DNA of 64,000 bases from VXYL01 sp965199945 (lineage in GTDB: Bacteria > Pseudomonadota > Gammaproteobacteria > Pseudomonadales > Azotimanducaceae), in assembly GCA_965199945.1 (NCBI GenBank), contig OZ241354.1:1922001-1986000 (forward strand), written 5' to 3'. Within the stretch, counting starts at the first letter, position 1. The number at the start of each line of letters is the position of its first letter. Positions 1 through 8,665 of the stretch are shown piece by piece. The notes below the pieces were generated by a model. The model did no database searches. It was not told where the DNA came from and saw nothing but the letters and a program-made list of their open reading frames with translations. The position numbers were made by a program, and so were the translations under genes.

Positions 1-235
1 CGATGCCGTGGTCGCGCCCGTCGAGCCCCGTCAGCCGCTCCCGCTCCGGCCAGTCCCGCCACGGCCAGATGTCCGCCACGTCGAACTCCGGGTTGTCGCG
101 CACCGTCGCCATGAACAGATGCTCGAACCACCGCCCCTTCTCCGCCTCGCTCGACGCCTCCCGGCGAATGCGCGCAAGCACGTCGCCCACGCGCTCGCTG
201 GGGCGGAGATCGAGGGAGGGCTGGGTGGTCGTCAC
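1..235 (-). CDS. Helicase-type restriction enzyme, N-terminal fragment (cut by window edge)
   Basis: Only the first ~78 codons are inside the window. The translation shows EKGRWFEHLF, then DIWPWRDWPERERL and DHGID. This layout (E-K-G-x-x-F-E, W-x-x-W-P, D-x-G-I-D) is what I know from the N-terminal Mrr-like nuclease domain of large restriction helicases of the type ISP / COG4889 kind; the G-I-D Asp would be the nuclease metal ligand. I chose the GTG at 235. The frame stays open further upstream without an ATG, so the true start could lie up to ~100 bases earlier. It is divergent from the ATPase/HNH pair at 422, so the left edge looks like a defence cluster. The helicase domains lie outside the window. 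Confidence 0.55.
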   Translation of the reverse strand, partial: MTTTQPSLDLRPSERVGDVLARIRREASSEAEKGRWFEHLFMATVRDNPEFDVADIWPWRDWPERERLTGLDGRDHGI

Positions 236-407
236 GAGCTTGTCCCTGGGCAGGCGAAGGCGGGCGGCGCAGTCGGCGGTTGTAACTGTAGCCGATTGGT
301 AGCAGTCTATGGGACAGGCTCGCTTGCGCACGGTAGAGCGACGGCCTGAGGACGGGCTCCAGCGCAAGTCTCCGAAACGGGAATCCTTGGCCGAGCATTG
401 GTCTCTT

Positions 408-414
408 GGGAGGA
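408..414 (+). promoter_or_regulatory. Shine-Dalgarno site deciding the ATPase start
   Basis: GGGAGGA sits 7 bases upstream of a TTG at 422. No comparable site precedes the alternative TTG at 398, so 422 is the better start. Confidence 0.6.
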
Positions 415-421
415 TCTGTCC

Positions 422-1684
422 TTGTCACGCGCATCCGATGCGGCACCCGCAAGAGGCGGACGACTCGCCTACGTTCGCGTGCAGGGCGCTGGGCCGGTTT
501 CGCCGCTGGAGGTCGAACCGGCCGAACGGCTAACGCTAATTGCCGGCGACAACGGGCTAGGGAAGACTTTTCTCCTGGACTGTGCGTGGTGGGCGCTGAC
601 GGGTTCTTGGGCCAGCATGCCGGCCGTGCCCCGGGAGGATGGCGGCCGCGAGGTTTCGATCGAGTTCAACGTTCGCGGCACTCACGGCGCACAGGACGAC
701 CGCCCCCGAAAAGTTCTCTACGACTGGAATGCCTTGGGCTGGGGAGATCATCCGGGCAGCGACACGTCGACGGGGCTGGTGGTCTATGCGTGCGTCGACG
801 GGTCATATGCCGTTTGGGATCCCGTTGGCCAAGCACGTGCCTCGGTCTACGCGCGGGAGGAGGTTTGGGATGGCGTGATGGAAGGCGAGCGCAAGATCGA
901 GGGCCTCGTGCGCGATTGGCGCAACTGGCAAACGGACAGCGACAGCGTAGCCTTCGGGACGTTTAGGAGTGTGCTCAAGGGCTTGTCTCCGTCGGACCTC
1001 GGCGTCTTGGCGCCAGGGCCGATGACGCGCATTCCCCATGACAGGCGGGAAATACCCACGATCATCCATCGCTACGGCCAAGTTCCAATCGTCTACGCAT
1101 CGGCGGCCGTCAAACGTGTGCTATCTCTCGCGTACCTCATGGTGTGGGCGTGGCGCGAGCACCAAATCCACTGCCGCATGGCCAAACGAGAACCGGAGCG
1201 TCGCATGGTCGTGCTCATCGACGAGATCGAGGCGCATCTACACCCTCGCTGGCAGCGGCAACTGCTTCCGGCGCTCGTCGATGTCGTGCGGCACTTGGGA
1301 GAGCAAGTCGAAGCGCAATTGATCGTGTCTACGCACTCACCGCTGGTGATGGCTTCCACTGAGACCCTATTTGCCGACGACAAGGACGCACTGCTGCACT
1401 TGGATCTTCAGAACGGCGTCATCGCGTTGATGAAGCTCGACCACATGAAGTACGGAAAGGTCGATCGTTGGCTGACGTCGCCAGTCTTCGGGCTGCAATT
1501 CCCACGCTCGGTGGCCGCCGAAGAAGCCATCAAGGAAGCCAGAGAGCTCCAGAAGGGCGAGGTGGCGCCAACGCCAGAATCCGTCCGATCCGTGTCGGAC
1601 CGCCTGTGCTCTTCGCTTGCGGACGATGACGACTTCTGGCCACGTTGGATCGGCTTTGCCGAGCGGTATGGAGTCGAGCTGTGA
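422..1684 (+). CDS. AAA/ABC-type ATPase, PtuA-like (Septu-like defence pair)
   Basis: 420 residues from a TTG with a GGGAGGA ribosome site. Walker A is GDNGLGKT (~residue 45). The Walker B region reads VVLIDEIEAHLHP, and an H-loop STHSPLVMAS follows; this is the single-polypeptide SMC/OLD-like ATPase arrangement with no separate substrate domain. The gene overlaps the downstream HNH gene (GTG 1681 inside its stop TGA), so the two are translationally coupled. ATPase plus HNH nuclease is the composition of Septu (PtuA/PtuB) and of some retron effectors; no reverse transcriptase is visible here. Inference: the ATPase senses infection or binds nucleotide and controls the nuclease. Other ATPase/HNH defence pairs remain possible. 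Confidence 0.7.
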   Translation: MSRASDAAPARGGRLAYVRVQGAGPVSPLEVEPAERLTLIAGDNGLGKTFLLDCAWWALTGSWASMPAVPREDGGREVSIEFNVRGTHGAQDDRPRKVLYDWNALGWGDHPGSDTSTGLVVYACVDGSYAVWDPVGQARASVYAREEVWDGVMEGERKIEGLVRDWRNWQTDSDSVAFGTFRSVLKGLSPSDLGVLAPGPMTRIPHDRREIPTIIHRYGQVPIVYASAAVKRVLSLAYLMVWAWREHQIHCRMAKREPERRMVVLIDEIEAHLHPRWQRQLLPALVDVVRHLGEQVEAQLIVSTHSPLVMASTETLFADDKDALLHLDLQNGVIALMKLDHMKYGKVDRWLTSPVFGLQFPRSVAAEEAIKEARELQKGEVAPTPESVRSVSDRLCSSLADDDDFWPRWIGFAERYGVEL

Positions 1685-2307
1685 TCCCGGTGAGGCAAGC
1701 GCCCGAGCCAGCGTACTTCGACGCCAAAATCAGACAACCTGGCCGCGCCTTCCTCGACAGCCAACCGGACAAGGAACCGAAGCCGCTGTGGACGTTCGCG
1801 CACGACGACATGCGTCGCAGCTACAGGCGCACTTGCGCCTATCATTGCCGGCGAATCGTGGGTGGCACGATCGACCATTTCCTGCCCAAGAGCAAGTACC
1901 GAGCGCTAGCGTACGAGTGGTCGAACTACAGACTCTGCAGCGATGCCGCGAATCGCGCGAAGGCCGCCAAAGTTGGCCTGTTGGATCCGTTCAAGATCCG
2001 CCGGTTTTGGTTCGCCATAGCCTTTCCCCAATGCGACGTGGTCTTGGGCGAAGCCCTGCCAGCTGCGATGCGCACGGACGCACGATTCACGATAGAAGCA
2101 CTGCATCTCAATGCGGAAGCGCTAGTGGAGGATCGTGCCGAGATGGTCTTGGACTTTTGCGAAGGCGATGTGAAACTGAAGTTCGTGAAGGAGCACCGCC
2201 CCTTTCTGGCCGCGGAAATCGAACGGCAGGGCACCGCCAACGGACCGGTTGATGAAGCGAGCCTGCGACTGTTCATTGCCGGCATCTTTCGCCGACGGGG
2301 AAAGTGA
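1681..2307 (+). CDS. HNH-type endonuclease, PtuB-like
   Basis: 208 residues from a GTG overlapping the ATPase stop (GTGA). An HNH-like core is visible: TCAYHCRR, then GTIDHFLPKS, then EWSNYRLCSDAANRAK. The D-H pair, the W-x-N-Y and the final N-x-x-K follow the PtuB-type HNH pattern (C-x-Y-C ... H-F-x-P-K ... W-x-N ... N-x-x-K), although the first Zn-like C-x-x-C pair is C-A-Y-H here. The rest is probably a helical partner-binding region. The predicted role is DNA or tRNA cleavage once released by the ATPase. Confident as an HNH partner of the ATPase; less sure that this is canonical Septu rather than a sister type. Confidence 0.65.
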   Translation: MIPVRQAPEPAYFDAKIRQPGRAFLDSQPDKEPKPLWTFAHDDMRRSYRRTCAYHCRRIVGGTIDHFLPKSKYRALAYEWSNYRLCSDAANRAKAAKVGLLDPFKIRRFWFAIAFPQCDVVLGEALPAAMRTDARFTIEALHLNAEALVEDRAEMVLDFCEGDVKLKFVKEHRPFLAAEIERQGTANGPVDEASLRLFIAGIFRRRGK

Positions 2308-2309
2308 GC

Positions 2310-2477
2310 ATGCCGGATGCGAAGAGGAGGCAATACCGGAACAATCGAGCGGGAGATAACAAGCAAGGCACGAAAACCGCGGCGGATTACGGCCCAGCGG
2401 GCTGGCTGGTTGTCACGGAGGGCGGGCGTGAAAGTCGTGTCCGCCGTTTAGTTGGTCGGGCCAGCGCAAGCGCATAG
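2310..2477 (+). CDS. Small ORF after the HNH gene, doubtful
   Basis: A 55-codon frame starting with ATG two bases after the HNH stop, rich in Arg/Lys (MPDAKRRQYRNNRAGDN) and without a recognisable domain. Its position would make it the third gene of the operon, but codon character is unconvincing and it may be chance. I do not recognise it. Confidence 0.2.
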   Translation: MPDAKRRQYRNNRAGDNKQGTKTAADYGPAGWLVVTEGGRESRVRRLVGRASASA

Positions 2478-2495
2478 CGCTTGCGCTGGATGTAC

Positions 2496-3461
2496 CTATC
2501 CCAAAAACGCCAAGCAGCCCGTCTCCTTCAAGAATGCGTCGAGGGCCGCGTCGTCGATCTGCCCGTACCTCGCCTTGAGCGCCGTCAAGCTTCTGGCGTG
2601 GTACTTCTGCGGCCGTTGGGTCCAGCGCTTGCCCTTGAGCGTCACGTCGAACTCGGCGGTGCCGCTGGCGATGGCTTCGGCATTGGCGTTGCTCCACGGG
2701 AGAAACATGCCTGCCACTTGGTCGCGCAGCAGGGGTGCCAGCGTGTCCTTCAGCGCCGACCAGTCCTCGAACTCGCCCTGCGCCTTCGGTTCCCACATCC
2801 GCTCCACCCAGGCGACGACGTTGGCGTGCTGCTTCACCAGTGCGCCGGCCGTGGGGTCGCGTCCACATTCGTAGATTTGGCCCCACAGGCCGAAGTCCGC
2901 GAATGCCGGGCGGGCGCCGAAGAGGTAGGGGCGCGAAGACAAGTGGGCGTCGACGAGCGGCAGCGCGTCCGCCAGGCTCTGTTCGATCTGCGGAGCGGTC
3001 GTCTCGTTGGCGCCGACGAACCAGGTGCGTGGCACCATGCGTTCGCGGATGCCCTTGGCGGTGGCTTCCACGTCCTCGGCCTTGGCGGCGAAGCGGCGTG
3101 AGACGGCGAGCTGGTCCACCTCCCGCGCCCAGCGCATGTGGAACATCCACTTGTTGCCCCACTCGTCGCCGAACTCCTCGATCAGCGCCGAGACGAACCG
3201 CGCCGTGGCGTCCGGCGGATGGATGCCGCGCTCCGGGAACCGCGCCTCCATCGCCTCGATGATCGGCGTGGAATCCTGGATGCCGGTGTCCTCGGGCGTC
3301 ACCACCAGCGGGATCAGCGGCAGGCGGGCGTGTTTGGCGAAGAGTTCCTGCGCCTGCCCGCGCTCGCGCCACTCGTGGGCGATGCCCTTGTAGCGGAAGT
3401 ACGAGCGCACCTTCACCGAATAGGGCGACTCCTCCGAGCCGATGACGATGAAGTCCGCCAT
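2496..3461 (-). CDS. Glutathione S-transferase family protein
   Basis: 321 residues. The N-terminus (FIVIGSEESPYSVKVRSYFR, then LPLIPLVVTP and DSTPIIEAME) is a thioredoxin-fold GST N-domain: S-P-Y-S-x-K-V-R is the glutathione-site helix and D-S-T-x-I the gamma-glutamyl-binding turn. The remainder is an all-helical GST C-domain longer than usual (~230 residues), so this is one of the extended cytosolic GST-like proteins. It starts 3 bases after the stop of the small gene at 3465-3767, so the two form an operon in which this gene is second. Substrate unknown. Confidence 0.75.
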   Translation of the reverse strand: MADFIVIGSEESPYSVKVRSYFRYKGIAHEWRERGQAQELFAKHARLPLIPLVVTPEDTGIQDSTPIIEAMEARFPERGIHPPDATARFVSALIEEFGDEWGNKWMFHMRWAREVDQLAVSRRFAAKAEDVEATAKGIRERMVPRTWFVGANETTAPQIEQSLADALPLVDAHLSSRPYLFGARPAFADFGLWGQIYECGRDPTAGALVKQHANVVAWVERMWEPKAQGEFEDWSALKDTLAPLLRDQVAGMFLPWSNANAEAIASGTAEFDVTLKGKRWTQRPQKYHARSLTALKARYGQIDDAALDAFLKETGCLAFLG

Positions 3462-3464
3462 TCG

Positions 3465-3767
3465 TCAGCTCTTCCGCGTGCCCGTGAAGGAGGCGTTGCC
3501 GAACCCGCCGAGCTTCACGTTGCCGCTGATCTCGTCGCCCTCCACCGTGGCGCTGAACTCCAGCGTCATCGGCATCGGCTGGGTCATGTTGGCCGTCCAG
3601 GTGGCCTTGCCGTCCTCCACCTTGCCGTTGTCGATCTCCATGCTGCCTTGGGCGCCGGCCATCGTGCCGGTCAGGGCGCTCCCGTTGCTGGCCAGCGTCA
3701 GCGTGGCCTTCTGCTGGCCCATCGGCGAGTTCACCGTGGTCTCCCAAACACCGTCAAAGTCGCTCAT
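3465..3767 (-). CDS. Small conserved hypothetical, all-beta
   Basis: 100 residues starting MSDFDGVWETTVNSPMGQQ with a GGAGAC ribosome site. Alternating G/T/S-rich strands (ATLTLASNGSALTGTMAG, then EFSATVEGDEISGNVKLG) suggest a small beta-barrel; I recognise it as a conserved bacterial family without assigned function, in which the phrase PMPMTLEFSATV is typical. No signal peptide. It is the first gene of the two-gene unit with the GST-like gene. Confidence 0.6.
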   Translation of the reverse strand: MSDFDGVWETTVNSPMGQQKATLTLASNGSALTGTMAGAQGSMEIDNGKVEDGKATWTANMTQPMPMTLEFSATVEGDEISGNVKLGGFGNASFTGTRKS

Positions 3768-3920
3768 GGCGTCTCCTTGCGAATGTGCGATTGATGTGCG
3801 CAAGTATGGCAGACCGCAAGCGCCGCAAGCACGCAAACGGAATACCGCAGAAGGTCGGCTGCCGGTTGCTAAGCTCCAACCCACTGCGGGCCGCAGGCAA
3901 GACGCCAACGGCGGGATCTT

Positions 3921-5681
3921 TTGGTCGAGAAGCCACGCACAGGAAGCCGCCGGCACCGCGAATTTCCGGTGCTGCGGTGGCTGCTCGCGGCCGGCGCATT
4001 GGCGTTCGTCGGTGCCGCCGACTGGTTCTCGGACGGCATCGGCCCGCGCCTCGTGCTCGGCTCGGCAACGCTCGACCTGCATTCCGATCCTACGGCGGCG
4101 CGGGTGTTCGTGGACGGGCAGCCGGTCGGCGAGACGCCGCTGCGCCACGCCGTGCGTCCGGGCGAAGTGGTGGTGCGCTTTGAACATCGCTTCCGCGACG
4201 CCGCAGCCACCCGCGTTCGGGTGGGCCGCCACGAGGAACGACGCGTAGACGCTGACTTCGCCCCGGCCTTCGGCACGTTGGAAATCGTCAGCAATCCTCG
4301 CGGCGCCGAATTGGCGCTTGACGGCGAACCGCTTGCCGAAGCCGCGCCGGCGCTGCTGGCGGACCTTCCCGCGAAGGCATACGAAGTGCGGGCGACGATC
4401 CTCGGCCGCCAGACGAAGACCAAGACGGTGGACGTGCTCCCACGCCAGCGCACCGAGGTTTCCTTCGAGCTCGAACGCATTCCATTCGGGCAACTGCATG
4501 TGACGCTCGTGCCGGCGGACGCCGAGCTGGCGATCCACGACGTCGAAGAACCGTACCGGCCGGGCATGATGCTGCCCTTCGGCGCCTACCGAATGAGCGC
4601 CTCGCGGGCCGGCTACGCCACCGAGCACTTCACGATGCACGTGCGGCACGGCGAGAACCGCCACACGGTGCGCCTCGAACGACCGGTCGGCCGGCTGCGT
4701 CTCGCCACGCATCCGCAAGACGCCCTGGTGGAAGTCTCGTTCGGCGAAGGCGCGGCTCGGCGAACGGTGCCAGCGCGGCAGGATGACGGGCCGCGCATCC
4801 CCGTCGGGCCGTTCGAGATCAGCGCCCGCGCTCTTGGCTACCGACGCTACGAGAGACGGCTGACGATGCCAGCGAGCGGCCTCGACCATGCGGTGCGAAT
4901 GGCGAGGATCAAGGCGATACCTGGGCAGCGCCTGCGCGACCGTCTGCGCTCAGGCGGCGAAGGCCCGCTCTTGACGGTCGTTCCCGCCGGACGCTTCCGC
5001 ATGGGTTCCGAGACTGGTGCGCCCGACGAACGCCCGATGCGCGCGGTGACCGTCTTCGAGCCCTTCGCAATGGGCGTCTTCGAGGTGACCCAATGCCAGT
5101 TCGACCGCCACGCACGGGGAGAGGCGACGCCGGATGAACCATCGCCATGCTCCGAACGTGGCCCGCCCGCCACCAACATCGCATGGCCCGAAGCGACTGA
5201 TTTCCTCGACTGGCTCAGCGACGAGACCGGCGAGCGCTACCGCCTGCCGAGCGAAGCGGAATGGGAATACGCGGCGCGGGCCGGTTCCGCCGCCCGCTTC
5301 CACCACGGCGACGCCGCCGCCGGCCTGTGTGCCTTCGCCAACATCGCCGACCAAACGCTCGCCACCCGCTTCAGCACCTACGCAGTGGCGCCTTGCGCCG
5401 ACGGCCAGACGCAAATGGCCACGGTGGGATCGTATGCCGCCAACGCCTTCGGGCTGCACGACATGCTGGGCAATGCCGAAGAATGGGTCGCCGACTGCTG
5501 GCACGGCAACCACCAAGGCGCGCCAACCACCGCAGACGCGCGCACGACCGGCTCCTGCCGGTTTCGCGTCGTGCGCGGCGGCAAATGGGACTCCGCGCCG
5601 CACGAAGCCACCGTCAGCTACCGTTCCTTCAGCAGCGGCAGGAACAGCGCACGGGGATTCCGCGTGGTTCGAGAGCTCTGA
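3921..5681 (+). CDS. PEGA-repeat membrane protein with SUMF1/FGE-like C-terminal domain
   Basis: 586 residues from a TTG (GGGA a few bases upstream; start uncertain). Residues ~15-35 (LRWLLAAGALAFVGAADWF) form one membrane anchor, so the rest is probably periplasmic. Residues ~50-330 hold four PEGA-type beta domains (for example LHSDPTAARVFVDGQPVGET and IVSNPRGAELALDGEPL). Residues ~350-586 are a formylglycine-generating-enzyme-like domain: PAGRFRMGSE, YRLPSEAEWEYAAR, MLGNAEEWVADCW and the terminal RGFRVVREL. PEGA plus FGE-like domains occur in cell-surface and kinase-associated proteins. No sulfatase lies nearby, so catalytic FGE activity is doubtful and a ligand-binding role is as likely. 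Confidence 0.75.
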   Translation: MVEKPRTGSRRHREFPVLRWLLAAGALAFVGAADWFSDGIGPRLVLGSATLDLHSDPTAARVFVDGQPVGETPLRHAVRPGEVVVRFEHRFRDAAATRVRVGRHEERRVDADFAPAFGTLEIVSNPRGAELALDGEPLAEAAPALLADLPAKAYEVRATILGRQTKTKTVDVLPRQRTEVSFELERIPFGQLHVTLVPADAELAIHDVEEPYRPGMMLPFGAYRMSASRAGYATEHFTMHVRHGENRHTVRLERPVGRLRLATHPQDALVEVSFGEGAARRTVPARQDDGPRIPVGPFEISARALGYRRYERRLTMPASGLDHAVRMARIKAIPGQRLRDRLRSGGEGPLLTVVPAGRFRMGSETGAPDERPMRAVTVFEPFAMGVFEVTQCQFDRHARGEATPDEPSPCSERGPPATNIAWPEATDFLDWLSDETGERYRLPSEAEWEYAARAGSAARFHHGDAAAGLCAFANIADQTLATRFSTYAVAPCADGQTQMATVGSYAANAFGLHDMLGNAEEWVADCWHGNHQGAPTTADARTTGSCRFRVVRGGKWDSAPHEATVSYRSFSSGRNSARGFRVVREL

Positions 5682-5745
5682 GGCTGTTCCGCCAGTCAGG
5701 CGTTGGCCAACTCGTCGCTGGCGTGTTCCGCGGTTGGAATAATGT

Positions 5746-5829
5746 CGAATCACCCCTTGGGAACATGCCGAATCACCCCCTGGGAACGTGCCGAATCACC
5801 CCCTGGAAACGTGCCGAATCACCCCCTGG
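5746..5829. repeat. 23-bp tandem repeat, ~3.6 copies
   Basis: Units begin at 5746, 5769, 5792 and 5815. The consensus starts CGAATCACCCCCTGG, followed by GAACGTGC; the first unit has two changes and the fourth stops after CCCTGG. It occupies the gap between the FGE-like gene and the lon stop. Closely similar G-rich repeats occur at the termini of some IS21-family elements (from memory), but no istA/istB is present here, so this would be an orphan end. The rest of 5682-5946 shows no gene. Confidence 0.75.
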
Positions 5830-5946
5830 CGCTCAAAGGTGTGCGATATCGGCGGCCGACGACTCTCATGCCGGCAAGGGAGATGCTTCGCCGCCCAGTT
5901 GCCAGAATCGCCCGGAGCCGCGAGTGCGCGAGCTGTCGCTGCCGCC

Positions 5947-8370
5947 TTAGTTCGACCGGCTGCGTTTGCGCCGGCGTAGCCCGGGAATCGCCACGCGCAC
6001 GGCGTCTTCGAGGCGGTCCACCAAGGTCACTTCCATCTCTTCGCGCACCGGCGCTGGCAGCTTGGCGAGTTCGGCTTCGTTGTCCTTTGGCAGGATCACG
6101 TGGCGGATGCCGGTGCGGTGGGCGGCGAGCACTTTCTCGCGGATGCCGCCGACTGGCAGCACGAGGCCGGAGAGGGTCAGTTCGCCGGTCATGGCGATGT
6201 CGTCGCGCACGCTCTTGTTGCTGTAGAGGGAGGCGAGCGCCGTCGCCATCGTGATGCCGGCGGAGGGGCCGTCCTTCGGCACGGCGCCGGCGGGGACGTG
6301 GACGTGGATGCCGTTCTTCTCGATGGTGTCGCGGTCGATGTGCAGCCGGTCCGCCACCGACCAGATGTAGGAGCGCGCCGCCTGGATGGATTCCTGCATC
6401 ACCTGGCCCAAGTGGCCGGTGGTGATCGTCTTGTCGTCCTTGTGGGTGAGCGTGGCTTCGACGTAGAGCACGTCGCCGCCGGCCTCCGTGTAGGCGAGGC
6501 CCGGCGCCACGCCCGGGGCCATGTTCTCGCGCTGGCGGTCGGTCTTGAACTTCTCCGGGCCGAGCAGCGTCGGCAGGTCGTCCACGGTGATGGGCTTGGC
6601 GGCCTCTTCGGCTTGGACGATCTGCCGGGCGCGCTTGCTGGCGATGCGGCCAACGACTCTGTCCAGCTCGCGCACGCCGGCTTCGCGGGTGTGGCGGCGC
6701 GTCGCCCAGAACAGCGCCTCGTCGGTGAACGCGAGCTGCTCCTCCTTCAGGCCGGCGTTGTCGCGCTGGCGCGGGATCAGGTAGCGGCGGGCGATTTCCA
6801 GCTTCTCGAGCTCGCTGTAGCCGGTGAGTTCGAGCACTTCCATGCGGTCCAGCAACGGCCGCGGCACGCCGTCGAGGTGGTTGGCGGTGGTGATGAAGAA
6901 GACCTTGGAGAGATCGAAGGGCAGGTTCAGGTAGTTGTCGCGGAACTCCTTGTTCTGCGCCGGATCGAGGATCTCCATGAGCGCAGCGGCCGGGTCGCCG
7001 CGGAAATCGCGCCCGAGCTTGTCCACTTCGTCCAGCATCAGTACCGGGTTGCGCACGCCGGCGCGCCGCACGCCTTGCAGGATGCGCCCCGGCATGGCGC
7101 CGATGTAGGTGCGCCGATGGCCGCGCAGTTCGGATTCGTCGTGCAGGCCGCCGAGGCTCATGCGCTCGAACTTGCGCCCCATGGCGCGGGCGATGGATTG
7201 GCCGAGGGAGGTCTTGCCGACGCCCGGCGGCCCCACGAAGCAGAGGATGCTGGCCTTCGCTTCGGGATTGAGCTGCAGCACGGCGAGGGATTCGAGAATG
7301 CGCTCCTTCACGTCCTCGAGGCCGTAGTGGTCTTCGTCGAGCACGGTCTGGGCATGGCCGAGGTCAAGGGTGTCCTCGGTGATGACGTTCCAGGGCAGTT
7401 CGGCGACGAGCTCCAGATAGCCGCGGGCGATCTGGTAGTCCGCCGCGTGGGCGGACATCTTGGAGAGGCGCTTGAGCTCCCGGTCCACCTCCTTGCGCAC
7501 GTCGTCGCCGAGCTTGATGTTGCGCAGCTGCTCGCGCAGTTCGGCGATGTCTTCGTCGCCTTCCTCGCCGAGGGCCTCTTCGATGACCCGCTTCTGGTGG
7601 CGCAGCATGTGTTCGCGCTGGCTCTGCTCCACTTCTTCGCGGGCCTGGGACTGCAGATCGCGCTGCATTTCGACGACGGCGATTTCCTGCCGTAGCAGGC
7701 TGTGGATGGCCTCCAGGAAGGGCTGCGCGTCGTCGATTTCCAGCACCTTCTGCTTTTCCGCCAGCTCGACGTTGCGCAGCAGCTCCGCCAGCCGGTACAT
7801 GCGCGTCACCGGATCCTCGATGCCGCCGACCATCTGCTGGAAGAGCTGGTCCGGGTTCTGCGACATGATGTGCGCGATGCGGCGGGCGATGTCGAGGTTC
7901 TCGCGCATCAGCGCCGACGCCTTGGCGCGCGATTCGCCCTCCTCCGGCAGGGCAACCGCCGGCAGCGGCGTGGCCTCCACGACCACAAGGGGGACTTCCT
8001 TCTTCTCGGCCTCCGGCTTCGCGGGTTTTCTGGCCTTCTTGGGCTTCGGCGTCTCGGCCTCTTCGCCAGCGAGCGCGCTCAGAGCGCCGATGCGGGCGCG
8101 CTGCACGCCGCGCACGATCACCTGGGCGCCGCCGTCGCGCTGCTCCACCCGCGTGACCTTGCAGATGGTGCCGACATCGTGGAGCGCGGCGCGCTCGGGG
8201 TGTTCGTCGTTCGGATCCTTCTGCAGCACCGTGCAAAGCAGCTGGTCGCTGTCCATCGCCGCCTTGATGGCGGCCAGGGACGCCGGACGCCCGACGATGA
8301 GCGCTTGGATCAGCTCCGGGAAAACGGTGACGTTCTTGAGCGGCAGCAGCGGCAGTTGTCGAGTGGTCAA
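5947..8370 (-). CDS. lon: ATP-dependent protease La (Lon)
   Basis: 807 residues, the family's usual length. It has an N-terminal substrate-recognition domain starting RQLPLLPLKNVTVFPEL, an AAA+ module with Walker A GPPGVGKT, and a C-terminal protease domain with the catalytic Ser in PKDGPSAG and catalytic Lys in GIREKVLAAHR. An unusual Lys/Pro-rich insert (KPKKARKPAKPEAEKKE) sits at ~105-125 inside the N-domain. It degrades misfolded and regulatory proteins in the cytosol. Monocistronic; a possible promoter lies at 8453-8480. Confidence 0.97.
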   Translation of the reverse strand: MTTRQLPLLPLKNVTVFPELIQALIVGRPASLAAIKAAMDSDQLLCTVLQKDPNDEHPERAALHDVGTICKVTRVEQRDGGAQVIVRGVQRARIGALSALAGEEAETPKPKKARKPAKPEAEKKEVPLVVVEATPLPAVALPEEGESRAKASALMRENLDIARRIAHIMSQNPDQLFQQMVGGIEDPVTRMYRLAELLRNVELAEKQKVLEIDDAQPFLEAIHSLLRQEIAVVEMQRDLQSQAREEVEQSQREHMLRHQKRVIEEALGEEGDEDIAELREQLRNIKLGDDVRKEVDRELKRLSKMSAHAADYQIARGYLELVAELPWNVITEDTLDLGHAQTVLDEDHYGLEDVKERILESLAVLQLNPEAKASILCFVGPPGVGKTSLGQSIARAMGRKFERMSLGGLHDESELRGHRRTYIGAMPGRILQGVRRAGVRNPVLMLDEVDKLGRDFRGDPAAALMEILDPAQNKEFRDNYLNLPFDLSKVFFITTANHLDGVPRPLLDRMEVLELTGYSELEKLEIARRYLIPRQRDNAGLKEEQLAFTDEALFWATRRHTREAGVRELDRVVGRIASKRARQIVQAEEAAKPITVDDLPTLLGPEKFKTDRQRENMAPGVAPGLAYTEAGGDVLYVEATLTHKDDKTITTGHLGQVMQESIQAARSYIWSVADRLHIDRDTIEKNGIHVHVPAGAVPKDGPSAGITMATALASLYSNKSVRDDIAMTGELTLSGLVLPVGGIREKVLAAHRTGIRHVILPKDNEAELAKLPAPVREEMEVTLVDRLEDAVRVAIPGLRRRKRSRSN

Positions 8371-8452
8371 GGTCTACGCTCCGTCGAGCGCCTCAGGTTG
8401 CCAAGGGTGCCAAGCCTTCAAGCGCCTTGGGAACAGGAGGCTCGTACTCGGC

Positions 8453-8480
8453 ATAGTGCGTCCGCCGAGGTGTTTTTCAA
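8453..8480 (-). promoter_or_regulatory. Possible lon promoter
   Basis: On the minus strand TTGAAA (8480-8475) is followed after 16 bases by CACTAT (8458-8453). The -35 is part of CCTTGAAAAA, which also resembles a heat-shock sigma-32 -35 element, as expected for lon, but the -10 region is not a clear CCCCAT. Weak. Confidence 0.3.
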
Positions 8481-8513
8481 GGGTGCTCAAGCGCCCCTTC
8501 GAGAGCGGGCGCG

Positions 8514-8555
8514 TTCGAGTGGCCGCGCGAACTCGGCGCGGCAATGCCACTCGAA
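8514..8555. repeat. Long inverted repeat upstream of lon
   Basis: TTCGAGTGGC (8514-8523) pairs perfectly with GCCACTCGAA (8546-8555), and inside it CCGCGC (8523-8528) can pair with GCGCGG (8536-8541). No T-tract follows on either strand, so it is not a standard terminator. It lies between the RNA-binding-protein stop and the lon promoter region and could be a transcript end structure or a protein site. Confidence 0.5.
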
Positions 8556-8665
8556 GAACACGGCAGCACCCATGCGGCCCACCAACGACGTGGGCGCGAA
8601 AGGGTTGCATTGGGGGGCGGGTTGGATGCCCGGCGGAACCGCCAGGCACACAGTCGAGGACTCCC

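Noticed and set aside
5746..5829. The 23-bp repeats as a CRISPR array
   Set aside because: The units are directly adjacent with no spacers and no cas operon; the Cas4-like protein at 55156 is fused to DUF2779 and is not next to cas1/cas2.
6100..7695. A 531-codon open frame opposite lon, and similar long antisense frames (for example opposite the HMGR/MK gene at 50759-53422 and across 42500-44677)
   Set aside because: They lie exactly antisense to strongly conserved genes, are rich in Arg/Ala/Gly/His from G+C-rich codon positions and show no domain.
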